Source: Fragilaria crotonensis
Lineage: Eukaryota; Bacillariophyta; Fragilariophyceae; Fragilariales; Fragilariaceae
Direction of reading: 5' to 3'
Length of the DNA stretch: 64,000 bases
Assembly (NCBI GenBank): GCA_022925895.1
Contig: JAKSYS010000019.1
Coordinates: 176,982-240,981, forward strand
Shown: positions 29,317-42,959 of the stretch, one piece after another
Position numbering within the stretch: the stretch's first letter is position 1
How the letters are laid out: each line of letters begins with the position of its first letter
Translations under genes and position numbers: made by a program
The notes under the pieces: model-generated
The model's database searches: none
Seen by the model: the letters and a program-made list of their open reading frames with translations, nothing else
What the model was told of the DNA's origin: nothing

Positions 29317-30495
29317 GTCGTCTCACCGAGTCAATCAGAGTCCCTCTTTCTGTCTCTGACTGATACGCTGGGTGATATTTTTGATCGGGCTGTAACTGGA
29401 GGTGAACAATAGATGAAACCAGCAGCTGAATGCGACTACTTGTACCGACCAAGGATGTGCATTGGCGACAGGCTGACTACTCGATTTTCGGGAAACACCA
29501 AATAAACCACAGGACTTCATTTCCTGGTACCAATCGTATTTAACATGATGATGCGTATATTCGAGATATAGAAGGCATGCGAACGCGTCGCTCTATATTG
29601 AAGAAAGCGTACCCGTAAGTCTGTACCAATGACTGGTACACGGTATCGCACCTCGCATGTGCACACGCCGGGAGCAATACAATTGCAGCCAAAAATCCTT
29701 ACACCGTTAAGAAGGTTACATCTGGAAACATATATAGGGTCGTAGTACTTGTAATGTCCTCAACGTGAAAACCGCGCTTCCATGAGAACGTTAACTTGAA
29801 CCTGAGGTATTCTTACAAATGCAAAGCAAAACATGGCAACATCTAGTAGAGACAATCCGGAAAGAAACGCCGGAATTTCAGGATGTCCCTTGTCGTCGTT
29901 TATATCAATATTGAATTACTACGTATCCTTCACGTACAATGCGGTACATTTTCGAATTTCGAATAACCGCCTTTCGGCCCCCAGAGTAGAATCCAACGTT
30001 CTATCTAGTATGGGCGAATCGCCCATTTCGTATAACCTTGCTGGAAAATGTTAACTTGGACCAATCGACCAGGACCGACTTCGTTTTGTCACTTCCGTAC
30101 TCAAAACACGATACTGGAGATGAACTATAAAAGTACAGAACATGAAGCATATGCCCTTTCATCAGGTCATCCGTCATTCGCAACCATCGTTCATTCCTAT
30201 TGTACTCGGAGTACGACGTACTGTACATCATACTCTTCGTTTCGACTTATGACTTATGCTGATGCACAACGGCCATCGATTAAATATTTTCCTTTTTCCG
30301 ACTCCCGACATGACTACTCCAGTACCTGGTACTACATTTTTTCGTGTTCCTCTCTTTCAGCTCAAAATTTATTACGTGTTCACCACTCTATCTGGAAAGT
30401 CCTATCGACGCGAAATTCAGTGCAAGTACCATACAATTTAGATCCGTCACTGCCGGACCTGCAAGAAATTCCGAACTACCACAACTGCCTGTTTC
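29317..30495. other. Intergenic region upstream of the HMG gene
   Basis: It contains the HMG gene promoter at the left. Short ORFs at 30048-30575 overlap repeats and show no family signal. GTAC and TACTG words occur at 29525-29650 and 30205-30340. No RNA gene was recognised. Confidence 0.4.
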
Positions 30496-30675
30496 ATTTA
30501 CGACTCCAGAGCAGAGTCCTGCACTGGGTACCCATACCCAGTACCCACCCAGTACCCACCCATACCCATGGATAATGGGTGGGTATGGGCACGCCCAACC
30601 AGTGGGTGGGTGGGTATGGGTGGTCCAAACTCCACTGCGCAAATCGTGGGTGGGTAATGGGTGGTCTAACCTGCC
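30496..30675 (+). repeat. GGGTA/TACCC-rich repeat, left copy
   Basis: It starts CCAGAGCAGAGTCCTGCACT followed by strings of TACCCA and GGGTGGGTA with an internal dyad near 30565. The outer segment matches 35725-35752 in reverse complement, so the two copies face each other 5.2 kb apart. G-run density makes quadruplex formation possible. Confidence 0.75.
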
Positions 30676-30779
30676 CACACGAATCGACCATTGCACTCCA
30701 TTTCTCCAAGTATCCTGTATCCTGTAGCTAGTAGCCATAGGGCACTCCAGTACCATTTCCTAGTGTGGTGCGAGGCGCA

Positions 30780-33700
30780 AATCAATGTTGATTGTCACAA
30801 TCCCCAATTTAATTCATATTCTGTGTTCAGACTTGGAGTTGCAGAAAATAGTCCTATCAAATGCTTCATTGGTGATATTGATGGCACCCTTGGATTGTAT
30901 GTACTAAGCTTACTCATAGACTAGTACACAAATCAATGTGCCTCAATCCCAAAGAACAGCATGTCCTGGGTGCCAAATTCCTTTGTAAATGCAAAATGTG
31001 AGGGCTGAAATGGAGATGCAAAAAATGCAACTGTCAGGAATTATGAAGATTTTTTGGTCGTAGTACTGATGGCAGCCATTGATTGCAATGGATAGTATGC
31101 AAACTGATTGACTAGTGGGCAATTCAATGAGCAATTTGCAACTATAGCACAATTGATGCTTTCCACTTAAATGGATGATATTCAGTAGGCAGACAGTGAG
31201 ATAAAACAAAATTGTACTGGTGTGGGTTGCTTGGTGTGCATTGATTGCATTGCTTGATGGCATCCTTGGAAGCGCTTCACTTTCCAAGCTCATTGACTTC
31301 TTGAACAAGATTCAATGCATGATCCCAGAATGCAATAAAAATACTATGCAGAAATTCTCATTTTGGAAATGAAAAACTAGCTGTCATCATGATGGTTTCT
31401 TAAGTGTGTATTGGGTGTATTGACAGCACCCTTTGATTGTCAGTACTATCCATGCCCATCAACACTTGTTGAATTCAATGCACAAATCAACACTTTGGGT
31501 GTGGGATCCTAGTTAAAGAGGTGCAAAATCTGTGGTCAACCTGGGAATTGGAAAGTTTTGGTCAATATTTGTTGAGTTTTTATTATGTGGTATTGATGAC
31601 ACCCATTGATGGTAACTGACTTCTGGTAAACTCAGTGCACAAGCAAATCCAGCACACTTGTTTACTTGGTGTAGGATCCGTGCTCAAATGCAAAAACTGC
31701 GGTCAGCTATGGGCATGGAGAAATTATTCTGTCAGTGTTTGTTGTATTTTCTTCGGTTGTTTTGTTGACCCTTCTTGATTCTAACAACTTTCAATACAAA
31801 CTGACTGTTGCGCAAACAAGTATGCAAAACCCCGGAGTACACAACTTTTGCAGATTGGGGGTTCCCACTTCAATTCATATTCTGTGGTCAGACTTGGAGA
31901 TGCGGAAGATGGTCCTGTCAAAGTCTCTTTCAGTTGCATTGGTGATAATCATGACACCTTGGATTTTTGTAGTGAGCTTACTTATTGGTTGAATCACAAG
32001 GCGATGCACAGCCAAGCCCCAAATATACAGGGTGCAGAGTCCCCATTGTAATGAAAAATCTGAGGGCTGCATTGGAGATGCAGAACAAATCTTCTGTCAA
32101 GGAATGTTGAGGGTGTATCAGAAATGTTTTTGACACCTAGGATTTTGTAGTGAGCTTACTTATTGGTTGAAAGGCAAGTCAGTGCACAAGCCCCAAACAT
32201 ACAGGGTGCAGGGTCCCCATTGTAATGCAAAATCTGAGGGCTGCATTGGAGATGCAGAACAAATCTTCTGTCAAGGATTGTTAAGTGTGTATCAGAAATG
32301 TTTTTGACACCCTAGGTTTTTTTGTAGTGAGCTTACTGATTGGTTGAAAGACAAGTTAGTGCACAAGCCCCAAATATACAGGGTGCGGGGACCCCTTTGT
32401 AATGCAAAATCTGAGGGCTGAATGAAAGATGCAGAAAAAATGTTCTGCCAGAGTTTGTCAAGTTTGCATTGATGATACCGACGGCATCCTTTGAGTGGGT
32501 ATATATACCCATTGACTAGTGTGCAATTCAGTGGGTAATTTGCCACAATTGCCGATACAGGGTTTTTTGATTAATGAATATTCTGCAGTCAGACATTAAT
32601 ATTCAGAATTGTACTGTTGTATTTTGTTGAGTGTGTATGGATTGTATTGATGGCATCCTGAGATCCTTTCAACCTTTTTTGCTCATTGACTTCTTGAAGA
32701 TTCAATTATGATGCCAAAATGCGAACAAAAAAATACACAAAAATGATCAATACTCAATGGATTTTGGATTTTAAAAAATCAAAAACTGGCATTTACTCCA
32801 TCATCAAATGCCTGAGACTCATTGGCTGAAGCTCCCGCAACAATATTTGCTTTGGGAGTTAGTGTTGGTGTTAGCGACATAAGTTAATGTGAAATTTAGG
32901 ATGGGATCACATGTTATCTACTAGTATTGCAATCACACAAATCAGAAGTACTTTATGTTCTGAGCTTGTCAGTTGCACTATAACAACCCTAGCATTGACT
33001 TTCGTTGCTGGAGCTTCTGTAAATGAGTCTCAGGCATTTGATGATGGAGTAAATGCCAGTTTTTGATTTTAAAATCCAAAATCCAATGAGTATTGATCAT
33101 TTTTGTGTATTTTTTTGTTCGCATTTTGGCATCATAATTGAATCTTCAAGAAGTCAATGAGCAAAAAGGTTGAAAGGATCTCAGGATGCCATCAATACAA
33201 TCCATACACACTCAACAAAATACAACAGTACAATTCTGCGGAATATTAATGTCTGACTGCAGAATATTCATTAATCAAAACCCTGTATCGGCAATTGTGG
33301 CAAATTACCCACTGAATTGCACACTAGTCAATGGGTATATATACCCACTCCAATCAAAGGATGCCGTCGGTATCATCAATGCAAACTTGACAAACTCTGG
33401 CAGAACATTTTTTCTGCATCTTTCATTCAGCCCTCAGATTTTGCATTACAAAGGGGTCCCCGCACCCTGTATATTTGGGGCTTGTGCACTAACTTGTCTT
33501 TCAACCAATCAGTAAGCTCACTACAAAAAAACCTAGGGTGTCAAAAACATTTCTGATACACACTTAACAATCCTTGACAGAAGATTTGTTCTGCATCTCC
33601 AATGCAGCCCTCAGATTTTGCATTACAATGGGGACCCTGCACCCTGTATGTTTGGGGCTTGTGCACTGACTTGCCTTTCAACCAACAAGTAAGCTCACTA

Positions 33701-33850
33701 CAAAAATCCTAGGATGTCAAAAACATTTCTGATACACCCTCAACATTCTTTGACAGAAGGTTTGTTCTGCATCTCCAATGCAGCCCTCAGATTTTTCATT
33801 ACAATGGGGACCCTGCACCCTGCATATTTGGGGCTTTTGCATTGACTATC
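30780..33850. repeat. Diverged tandem satellite, period about 175 bp
   Basis: The landmark GAGATGCAGAA (or variants) recurs at about 30840, 31015, 31345, 31525, 31690, 31900, 32080, 32255 and 32430. That is spacings near 175 bp, or twice that once. Other shared words are AAATCTGAGGGCTG, ATTGATGGCACCC and TGTAGTGAGCTTACT. Units at 32000-32450 are the most alike. From 33000 the same units run in inverted orientation. No protein coding is supported. Confidence 0.72.
32016..33838. repeat. Near-perfect long palindrome, arms about 825 bp, loop about 155 bp
   Basis: The left arm 32016-32843 reads as the reverse complement of 33000-33838 with only scattered substitutions and small indels. Example: AAATGCCTGAGACTCATT at 32807-32824 pairs with 33022-33039. 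The loop lies at about 32844-32999. Each arm is built from the local 175-bp satellite plus a unique inner segment. A transcript through it would fold into long double-stranded RNA. Confidence 0.85.
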
Positions 33851-34399
33851 ATACTAGCTAGTCAGCATTGAATAAAGGGATACAAAGATCCATGGGTAGA
33901 ACAGTGAGAAAACCTTTAAGAATTTGTTTTGTATCTCTAACTCAGACTTCAGATTATGAACGAAAGCAACGTGTAGTAAAAAGACTGTGTACTGGTTACT
34001 GGTGTACTGAAATCGCTGAACACCGGAGGTAGACTAAGGTGCTACGGTAGTACACCAAGTACAATGATTACAATTTGCCGACAACTGAGTAAATTGATTT
34101 GACTTTACAACAATAAGAAATTGTACAAACACCAGGACCATTTTGTAGTAGTAACTGAGAAGCCCTGATGGCATTAGATGTATTGCTACTACTAGCTACT
34201 AGTATGCAAAGTTTAGTACCTAGTACTACATAGATAGGATGGGGGATCGGGAAGAGCACTGCCAAGTTCTAGTATACCTGCTGCTACCATAATGATTTTA
34301 CTGTACTTCCATCAAATACATTTAGCTGCTGTTTTTCTCTGTCTGCCAAAGCCAAGATATCTTCATCAGCAATCATGTCGACTCCACCAGTCAGATTCC
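33851..34399. other. Intergenic spacer right of the palindrome
   Basis: No gene is supported. GTAC and TACTAGC words occur at 34000-34260. Confidence 0.4.
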
Positions 34400-35474
34400 G
34401 CGTCAGGCATTGTCATCGTTCTCCTCTTCAATCATCAGGTTCTGGCATGCAAGATTGTCTTCAGCAGCAGCCAGCAAGAAATGGAGATCCAAGATGTTGC
34501 AGCCACCACTTGCAGAATTGAGAACTTCTTGTTGTTGTGTCCATTTTACGGAGAAGAAGAAGGTGCTTTGCATTAAAATGTATCGCAGTCCCGGCCCCTG
34601 TCTCAACCTTTGCAGCACCTAACCGGGCACACAAGCGACTGTGCACATGTTTTGGCGACTTGTGGTTTCTCTCTCGCCCACTTGCTCCAGCTACATTGCG
34701 GTGAACTGCAGACAGCAGGTGTTTGATTGAACTGTAGTCAGAGTCGTTGGACAACATCCGCAGCTCTGACGGTTTCATCATTGTATCCTTGAAGTTGCAA
34801 AACATCTCTTCATTTGAATTGTTGTGCTTGTTGGACCTTGTAATGTAAGTGGCGAACTCACCGAACATTTTCTGATGATGGTCATCATTGCCGTTTGCAA
34901 GACAAGCGAGAGCAATCTTGGCTTGTTGATTAATTGACGGCTTCCCCAGTTGAAGGAACTCTTCTCCAAATTCACCTGCAATCCTTGTCCGCCTCTCAGT
35001 ATACATTGGATGAGTTGCAAAGGCAAGTGCATGTGCTTCTGTGTAGATGGTTGCAAGACAATGGTCTGTTAGAATTGTCATTCAAAACAATATCATCATT
35101 ATTCAGGTTCAAGCCTTACTTGACAGCACCATCAACAAGGCAGAAGGTAGCATCCTAGCCAAGGCAGAAGGTAGCATCCTTGCCTTCAAAATAGGTGGGA
35201 CAGGAACTGATTGTTCGAAAAAGGACTTCGAAAGCGGCGACGCCCTTCCAATACGCCGGATCTGCGACAAGCTGCTTCAGCTTGTGCAGCTTGTCACACA
35301 TGTCGATGTCAAGAGAGGGGAGTAAGGGGTTGCTGTTTGATGGACAGCACGTGCAAAAAGCATGTTTAACTTCTGCATTTCGTCTGCCTTGAGAGAATCA
35401 AAGTGTTGCCAACCGCCAGAAAAGAATGATGAACTATTATACAGGTGTTGTAAACAGCGTGTATTAAACAGCAA
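34400..35474 (-). pseudogene. Decayed hAT-superfamily transposase, C-terminal part
   Basis: The longest open piece (35081-34461) contains HALAFATHPMYTERR, FLQLGKPSINQQAKIAL and SGRERNHKSPKHVHSRLCAR. This pattern fits the C-terminal half of hAT/DUF659-like transposases, with the late R-N-H-K motif. Upstream (35474-35090) the same protein continues in other frames, including an imperfect duplicated GGTAGCATCC stretch at about 35144-35178. Stops and frame changes show it is non-functional. No inverted termini were found. Confidence 0.6.
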
Positions 35475-35527
35475 TTAAACAAACACATCCATAGTTATAG
35501 TTCGCGGAGTGCGTACTACAGTGTGCT

Positions 35528-35757
35528 CTCGTTTTGTGTCGAACAGGGACTTCTACGCGCGGACAACGGGTAATGGGTAATGGGTGGGTATGGGTACGAC
35601 CTAGTGGGCATGGGTGGGTAATGGGTGGTCCGAGCTCGACCGTGCGAAGAGTGGGTGGGTCATGGGTGGTCCAAGCCTGCGTACCGGCTGTCTTGGGTAC
35701 CCATGGGCACAGGCGTCATACCCAGTGCAGGACTCTGCTCCAGAGTAGAAATTTACT
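35528..35757 (-). repeat. GGGTA/TACCC-rich repeat, right copy
   Basis: It carries GGGTAATGGGTGGGTA-type strings and ends CAGTGCAGGACTCTGCTCC, the complement of the left copy at 30500. GGGTGGTC blocks are shared with the left copy in both orientations. Confidence 0.75.
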
Positions 35758-38599
35758 TTACCAGGTTACCGTGTTACTACCGGTACTACTAGACTTTCCA
35801 GTACATTTGCATACAGAATCACACCGGACCCCGGACCCACGACAAATGACGATGTCGAATCGACATGCGACAAATGATGTACTTTGAGTAGAAGGTAGAA
35901 GGGAGTGTTTGTCTCGGGGTGGATGCTTGGTGTTATGATAGTGACAGGGCCTTTCGATTTATTGATATATGTCGAATCAACAATTCATACAAAAATTAAT
36001 CCAGAAAAAACCTTACACACTCGTAATTCTCTTGTAGTCTAGGGCTACAGTGCGATATATCATACTCGTATGGTATGCACAAAGCACGAAAATACTTCAA
36101 GAATCTGAAGTAGTCGGTTTCGTACCCTTTAAGTACTTGTATACGTACCTGGTACCACTCCTTTCCTCCTCGTTACGATGCTACATAATACATATGATAA
36201 CACATAATACAGAGATCACAGAGCACACGCCTTATTTCCCCCCCCCCCTGATCTTGCCGGCGTGGATGAGTACAGGCGACGCTTCGGAACAATAAAATTT
36301 CACAACTGACGTCTGGTATGAAAAATGAAAATAATAAAACATATTAACATATACACAGTTGTAAGAGTAAAGTGTTTGTATACATATTAAAAAAAATCTG
36401 TATAGTAGGGATTTACGTATTGCAATCGTAAGCCGAGCTTGATGAGGAAAGAAAATACATACACACGTTTCTCAACGGCGGTTCAACAGATGTAAATTTT
36501 TGAGCTGGGGTGTCCTATTTAAGGTACGTCCGTTATTTTTCGACCAACGATCATATTCGAGACTTACTTAAATTGGCCAGTGCAAAAAAACAAGAACAAA
36601 ATATTTGTTTCGCTGATGAAGAAATTGTACTCGACGGCCTTGTTGTGGTACAATTTCTGCTTGTGTCGACGCTTTCGCAAATATTCGTATGAGTACACAT
36701 GTATCTCAAGTTTTTATTTTTGACCCACCGGTGACATTTTTTCTCGTATTGTTGTCAGAAGGTATGTCACAGTGTTGCGTCGTCATTGCGAAAGTACATA
36801 CTTCGTACCAGCATAAGTCAAACCTAAGCGAATTTTGACGGAATCTGGAACGAAAAAAAGGCAAATTTTTTTTGGTCTCATCAGCAACAAAATCGATAGG
36901 GTGCGATTTTGTTGCGGATCTGGTTATGAGCACAGCATCAGCAAAAAGATTTTTTGTTTTGTCGCAAAATCAGACCGTAAGGCTGTGGAAGCCTTGAAAA
37001 CGAAAACAAAACATTTTTTGTTTCTGTTTTTTGTGTCCTGTAAGCAATGGCCTTTAAGAATGAAGAGCATTTTTATGTACTGAAATGTCCAGAATTCTCC
37101 CACCTGCAGTGCCTTTGGCATTTTGGCCCCGCTATTTCCAACTTGACACGCTATATGTGAGGTGATAAGAATGAAAATAGAGAGTGAATGCAAAATTGTT
37201 GTGTGCCTGTTTTTGACCGGTTCGACTCAAAAATGTTGAGTAATCGAATCATCCGAATGAATACTGATCCATCCGACTGCAAAACTCTGCAAATTTTCGG
37301 CGTGACACTGTCTACAGGTGCATTCAAGTTCTGCAAAACAAAATGTTTCTGATGCAAATACTTAAATCTATCTTCCTCATTCATCAGCAAAATCCAACTT
37401 GCTGGTGTGTGCCCCATAAAGTTGAGATTTGGTTGCCACAAGATTTAGAATTTAGCATGACACCGGCGCAAAAACGACAACACGCAAGTTTCACGTGGCA
37501 CCGGTGCAAAAAAGACACCGGAAATCTACGACAATAGATTTCTAAAAACGCTACTGGGGGGTGTCTTTGGAAATCAAAACAGCATGAACCGGTGGGGATG
37601 CTCTAAGGCCTCAAATACAGCCTTATATAAGCATGTTTTGATTCTACACAAGGCGTTGTTCCATAGAATCATACATACCTTTTTGTACGGAGAGCCCAGA
37701 TGTCATGGCATTTGAAATTGATCTACCCTGCTGCCATCATAAGTATAGATTAAAAGAGCATGTCCCCTGAATTAAGTTTGGGTATGATGATGTACTCAAT
37801 TAATCGAAGATAAAGTTGCCATACATACTAATCTGACTGAGACCGTAGTAGCATAATCTGAGATAGGGTCTAACAACGTAGTGACTGACAAGGCAAACGC
37901 CAAAGGCCATAACTATCATTTCAACATCAAAAATGGGAGCCATTAGGAAGCAATATCTAGCTTGCAATGCTGCACTGTTTGATGACTTATTCTTGATATT
38001 TGAGGAGTTTGATCTGTTCTCATTACATGATGTAGTGTCAAGATCGTGTTCATATTGACCGTCATGGTCAAATGTATTTTTGAGTAGACAGCAGGATTGT
38101 ACCTACACAATCTTGTTTTTAATAGGGTAAAATAAGCAAATGACGGCGTTAGTTGATCCCATGGGCCTGGGTGGATAGCATTTTCTCCTTAACAAGCAAG
38201 GTCCCAAAAGGATAATCATCACAGACCTTTGTTGAATCATCAACCAACAAGGATCCAATGTCTTAGAAGTGTGGTATGATTTTGAAGCTGTGTTGAAGGA
38301 CACACATTGTAACTATCATGTGGCCTATAAACCCATCAAGAAGGGGGTTGTACATTGATGGAGAGCAGCATGCCATGCTGGCTTATAGTAATGCTCTAAA
38401 AATCCTGATACTATGTAGCCAGGCTGTGCAGAATTCATCAAGGCATCATTGGAGGAAGAAATCCATAGTTAAACCAAAAATGAAGTCTGGGAGTTGATGC
38501 ACAAATATCATCAGCTCCAGCACAATCCAAGATTGGGCCATGCAGAGGGACAAGCACATGCCAAATTTCTACCCGGGAAGTCTACAAATGGAAAGTCAG
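35758..38599. other. Gene-poor repetitive region
   Basis: No ORF shows family character. There is a poly-C run near 36240-36249 and AT-rich sequence at 36300-36480. Around 36860-37010 long A/T runs and imperfect AAAATC...GATTTTG dyads occur. The part from 38100 may belong to the adjacent decayed copia element. Confidence 0.4.
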
Positions 38600-38962
38600 A
38601 CTAAGCATTTATCCTAGATGAAGCAAGCAAGAGGAAGGAGTCAATATCCGATTCAACCTTCTCACCAATGGCACCATGGGTACTAGCTATCACAATGGTG
38701 CTCCTCACTACTTTGATTCATGGATGCTTCACCAAGCAAATTGAATTTGTCTTGATGTGTACTCATACACCAGAACTGAACTGCCAGCTCCCCCTTACCA
38801 TAATACTGCAAGACCCTAGAATTTCATATGATGAAAATTGTGATTTGTTTACTTGGAGCTTGGGCCTGAATAAATCGTGCACTATGAGGAGGAAGGGCAA
38901 CCTGCTGCACTTATTGCAGAGAAAGACCACAATGCTTCATGTCAAAGGCTTGTTGCATGAAT
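38600..38962 (+). pseudogene. Fragment of Ty1/copia reverse transcriptase
   Basis: The open stretch around 38640-38800 reads STFSPMAPWVLAITMVLLTT followed by HGCFTKQIEFVL. This matches the start of copia RT, where an ETYSPV-type motif precedes an RLLLxxA helix and a TKQxDFVxAFPQA strand. The catalytic YVDD region is not present. The fragment is surrounded by stops, so it is an old copy. Confidence 0.58.
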
Positions 38963-41900
38963 GAAGCCACCTTGAAATTGAATAAAGAATACCAAAGGTT
39001 AAAACAAGAAATTGTGGTACCACCGAGTAGAAGTGGCTTCGAGCCATTCATTAGTAGTACAGTATCCACAAGAACGCTACTCATTATTACTTAAATGACT
39101 GCTTAATGTATGGAAAAGATGTTTCGTTCCGTAAGGAGCTCCTTTCTGTGGTGTGCTTGCTGGGAAGAATACGCACCGTTTTGAACGGCTCTGTGCTGAT
39201 GATTGCACTGGAAGTTGGTAACTCAGAACTTTTGCACCTCCCAAATCTTGTTACTTTAGCAACGCGCCAGGCCTCCATATTTGATCTTGTACCACTCCAC
39301 TTCTAAATGAATGCAAAAAAAAATTTGACATTATGTTTTGGTTGGCATGGTGTGACAGCACTGTAGCTGATATCTAGTGGGGTTGTTGTATTCGCCCCAG
39401 GTAATCCATAGTACCCGTATAATCAGCTCATGAGAATAATACCAAGTAACGCTGATGAAGTTCAAATCATCAAATGGTGGAACAAGAAGTGAAGTGATGG
39501 ATTGCTTATAAGAGAAATGCTTAGGTTCTTTAAATAGAATTGAATAAATGGCTTTGGCCCACTAGAAAACAGAAGGCTTTGCAAATTCATCAACATCTCA
39601 ATCAATTCATGGTGCTTCTGGAATGATTTAACATTCTGACCGTGATCTCAAGTTCTCTCCACCTAAGTCAACCTAGGAAAGTACAAAAGTTTCTACCGCA
39701 TTGTTTGCTTCTTTGCATGGAGCACCTTTCAACGTGCTACAAGTTGTGATGATTGTTGAGCTGATGGAAGCTTCACATTCATATCTTAAACATGCTTGTT
39801 CGAGTGATTGCCTGCATTACCTTATGAGATTATTAATCATTAAAGGACTGCTGGATCGTACATTTTTCAAAATTGATAATTCTCTTACTTACAAATAACA
39901 TATTTGTCCTTTAATAGTACCAAAAGGAAGGTTGTGGGTTGTCAACTCTATGCCTTAATAGCGGCTCACCAAAGACATGTTTAGGTGGTACTGTACTTCG
40001 ACCTGTTTGGGCTTCGAATTCTTGTCAAGGCGCCGGCAGGGTACGATATGAATAATCACCTTATTACTAGAGCTAGCTAGAGGACACCATGGAAGTATCA
40101 AGATGATGTAAAAATCAGACCACAACCACAAAGGTGATGGTTATCTTTGAACATATGGTGTAGATTGAATATCAATGCCATACTTTTACAATTTTACAGT
40201 CAATCACCTACTGCTGACAACACATACTGCCAACCACAATCAAGCTATATTCTTCTGAAATGCTGGAATTGAATTGCATTTTTGGATTGGAATCCTTTCA
40301 ACCCACCTCAATCTTGTGGGTGATGTGGTGGCGCTTGTTTGGTGTCCGTACACTATTTGATTTGATTGCTGTATCCAAAGTCATCTTGAGTCAAAGTTTT
40401 AACCCTTCAATCAGTATGCTCCACAAACCCCTCTCCTATGTGAATCGTGCTTGACTTTCCCACCTCCCTCAGATTCGGCTAAAAAGCTTTGCTGTTACCC
40501 ATCCACTGATGCCAACTTGATATTCTTGCCACAGTTCAAACAAGTCTTTTGAATTTGGGCTCAGTCTTGCCAGGGCCACCTTGTGTCCAGTCACTATTGG
40601 CAGTCATCGTGTTCCACCAGCCAGTTACTACAGTAGTTGCCTGATGTCATCATGTTCTTTCCATCACCTGTTCTACCTATGCTGATGCCCCACTCTCCTA
40701 GTTGCAAGGCAATTCTACTGCTTTTCTTATTCATGATATTGAAGCCCTTCTTTGTAGAACGTTTGCCTGCCACTTGTTGCATCCTCAACTCATGTAGCTT
40801 ACGTCATGCCTGACTGGCAAGTGACTGGTGGGCAGCGAAAAATTTGGCTGATAACCCTCCTATCGTATGGGCCAGCATTTCTACCATGACAACCATTCCC
40901 TGGCCGAATAATCCAATTGTTGTCACCTCCAACCTTCATCAGCAGCAGATGTTGTCGAAAGGAGCAATGGCTTTCATATGCTCACAACCTTCGGTTTTTC
41001 GTCGCCGCAACAATCAGCAGATTGCAGTCTGGTACCGTGACATTAACTCATGATTTCTTTGTCGAGAAGGGGTTAGGCAGAATCTTATTCAATTCCAATC
41101 GGATACCGTTTTTGAATTCGCCTGGAACCGCATGGCTGCTGGTGGTTCACAGCAGCATTATCATATGGTGAATGGAATCAGGCAAAAAGAAATCCTTTTC
41201 CAAGTACAAGCGATGACAAAGCAGGTAACATTTTTGTGATAATTCTTGGTATCACATTGCTTGGAACAAGAATGACGGTCCTCATCATTGCAAACATGGA
41301 TGTACTTGCTTTCATCCTCGTCTAGCTACTGGTTAGTCAACTCTATGGGAAAACAAAGTAGCATGGTGCCCCACCAGGACACAACTTTCTTCAACTTCAT
41401 CATCCAGGTTTGGATTCTGCGCATTCATATCCCTTTTAAACTTGAGCCTTCTACTATTATCAACTACCTTCAAGAATATTCTTGTAATCATCTATGCTGC
41501 AGCCCAACAATGTGCATGCATTTACTGCAAACTGTGAATGGGGTGACTTCCCAGGGTCTCATCATCAGCTCTTTCAGTGCCAGTGAAGCCTTTCGTGTTG
41601 AAAATCTTGATACGCATGTTGTGAGCTGCCACTTTTGACTTCTTACCTCCCCTGCAGGAATAGAGCTGTCATCATAAAAAACAAAGAATGAACATCAAAA
41701 GCAACAATGCAATGGGGTTGTTCAAGGGACCTCAGATTAAGTTCCATCCACAATGACAGAATTCGTAATGACTTGTCATAGTGCATCTGAATTTTTGGAT
41801 CAGTTCTGCCTCATCTTCATTGCGTTTCAAAGGAATTGTGGACCCGGATGTTTTCAAGTACTAATTCCTGTCTTGTATTGTCGCGAATGAAACGAACAAT

Positions 41901-42959
41901 TATAAGAAGAAATTAAAAGTTGTGAGTGCATTCAAACCAGCCATATTGCCAAATCAAGGAGTCCCTCTGATTCTATAGAACTCAACATCATTCATGATCA
42001 GATGCTTGGTTTCTGTGGGCGCACCTTGTTGCTTTCGAACTTCCTTCTTTTCAATCCGCCACTTGTTAGTATGGCTGTTGCCTTTGATGCGTCTGGTGGT
42101 AATTTCCTCATTTCCGCCCAAAACCCAAACAAGAATCAGGCATATAATAAGAAAATTTCCTTCTTGAACTATGCACCAAGTAGCTAAGTCACGCTATGCC
42201 AACGGACGGCTTGCATTGGTTGGAGTATCTGTGATGATTCCTGGATTCAAGATAATCCAGCAAACACAATCCCTCTTTGGACATAAGCATATGCTCTCAT
42301 CAAATATATCTTTACTACCGCAGATAGTGAACTTAAGAGACAGGAATCGTCATGGAATTACCAAAATGGAGCTAACCTTCCAGTGTACATTTTTGGTCCA
42401 ACAGAAAACTAAATAATGAACATTCATACTCGTCTTCCTGTATTTAATGTTTTACATTCACAGAAACCTCTCATTGAGCACTAGAATATCTGAATGACCT
42501 GACACTTTGGTTGAATGCCAGATTATGCCAGATTTTCCCGATGCAAAATGGCATGGCAGAGTTTCTTCGTGGCGCATCATGTTGTAGTACGTAAGATTCC
42601 GTCCTTGGAGCTTATCTTCCGGTGAAGTGGTTATATTTCCTCTATTTTCGGTAGTGTACGTCATCCCTCTCCCTTATAACACACACCATTCTGTGCAGAT
42701 GATAGTTAATAGTATTTCGTAGCTAGTAGCTGTTAAGTGTACGCTTGTATTGCTTCACCACATCTTTGATTGGTTGCATCATTGTACATGGAGAAATCTC
42801 GTTGTCATTGATGTAAGTGCTGCATTGCAAAGTACGCCTGTAAAGTCTGGTTCTTGCCGCAGAAACATAATGTTCTTACTAGGTTGACTAAGAATGCTGC
42901 AATTGTCATGTAGTGTTTTTCAGTGGGACTCTTCAACACGATCATTGCTGCCTTGATAA
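38963..42959. other. Gene-poor region, degenerate
   Basis: Short ORFs up to about 116 residues (for example 41288-41638) carry no recognisable domain. The base composition and broken reading frames suggest old transposon sequence, but I could not assign a family. No RNA gene was recognised. Confidence 0.4.
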
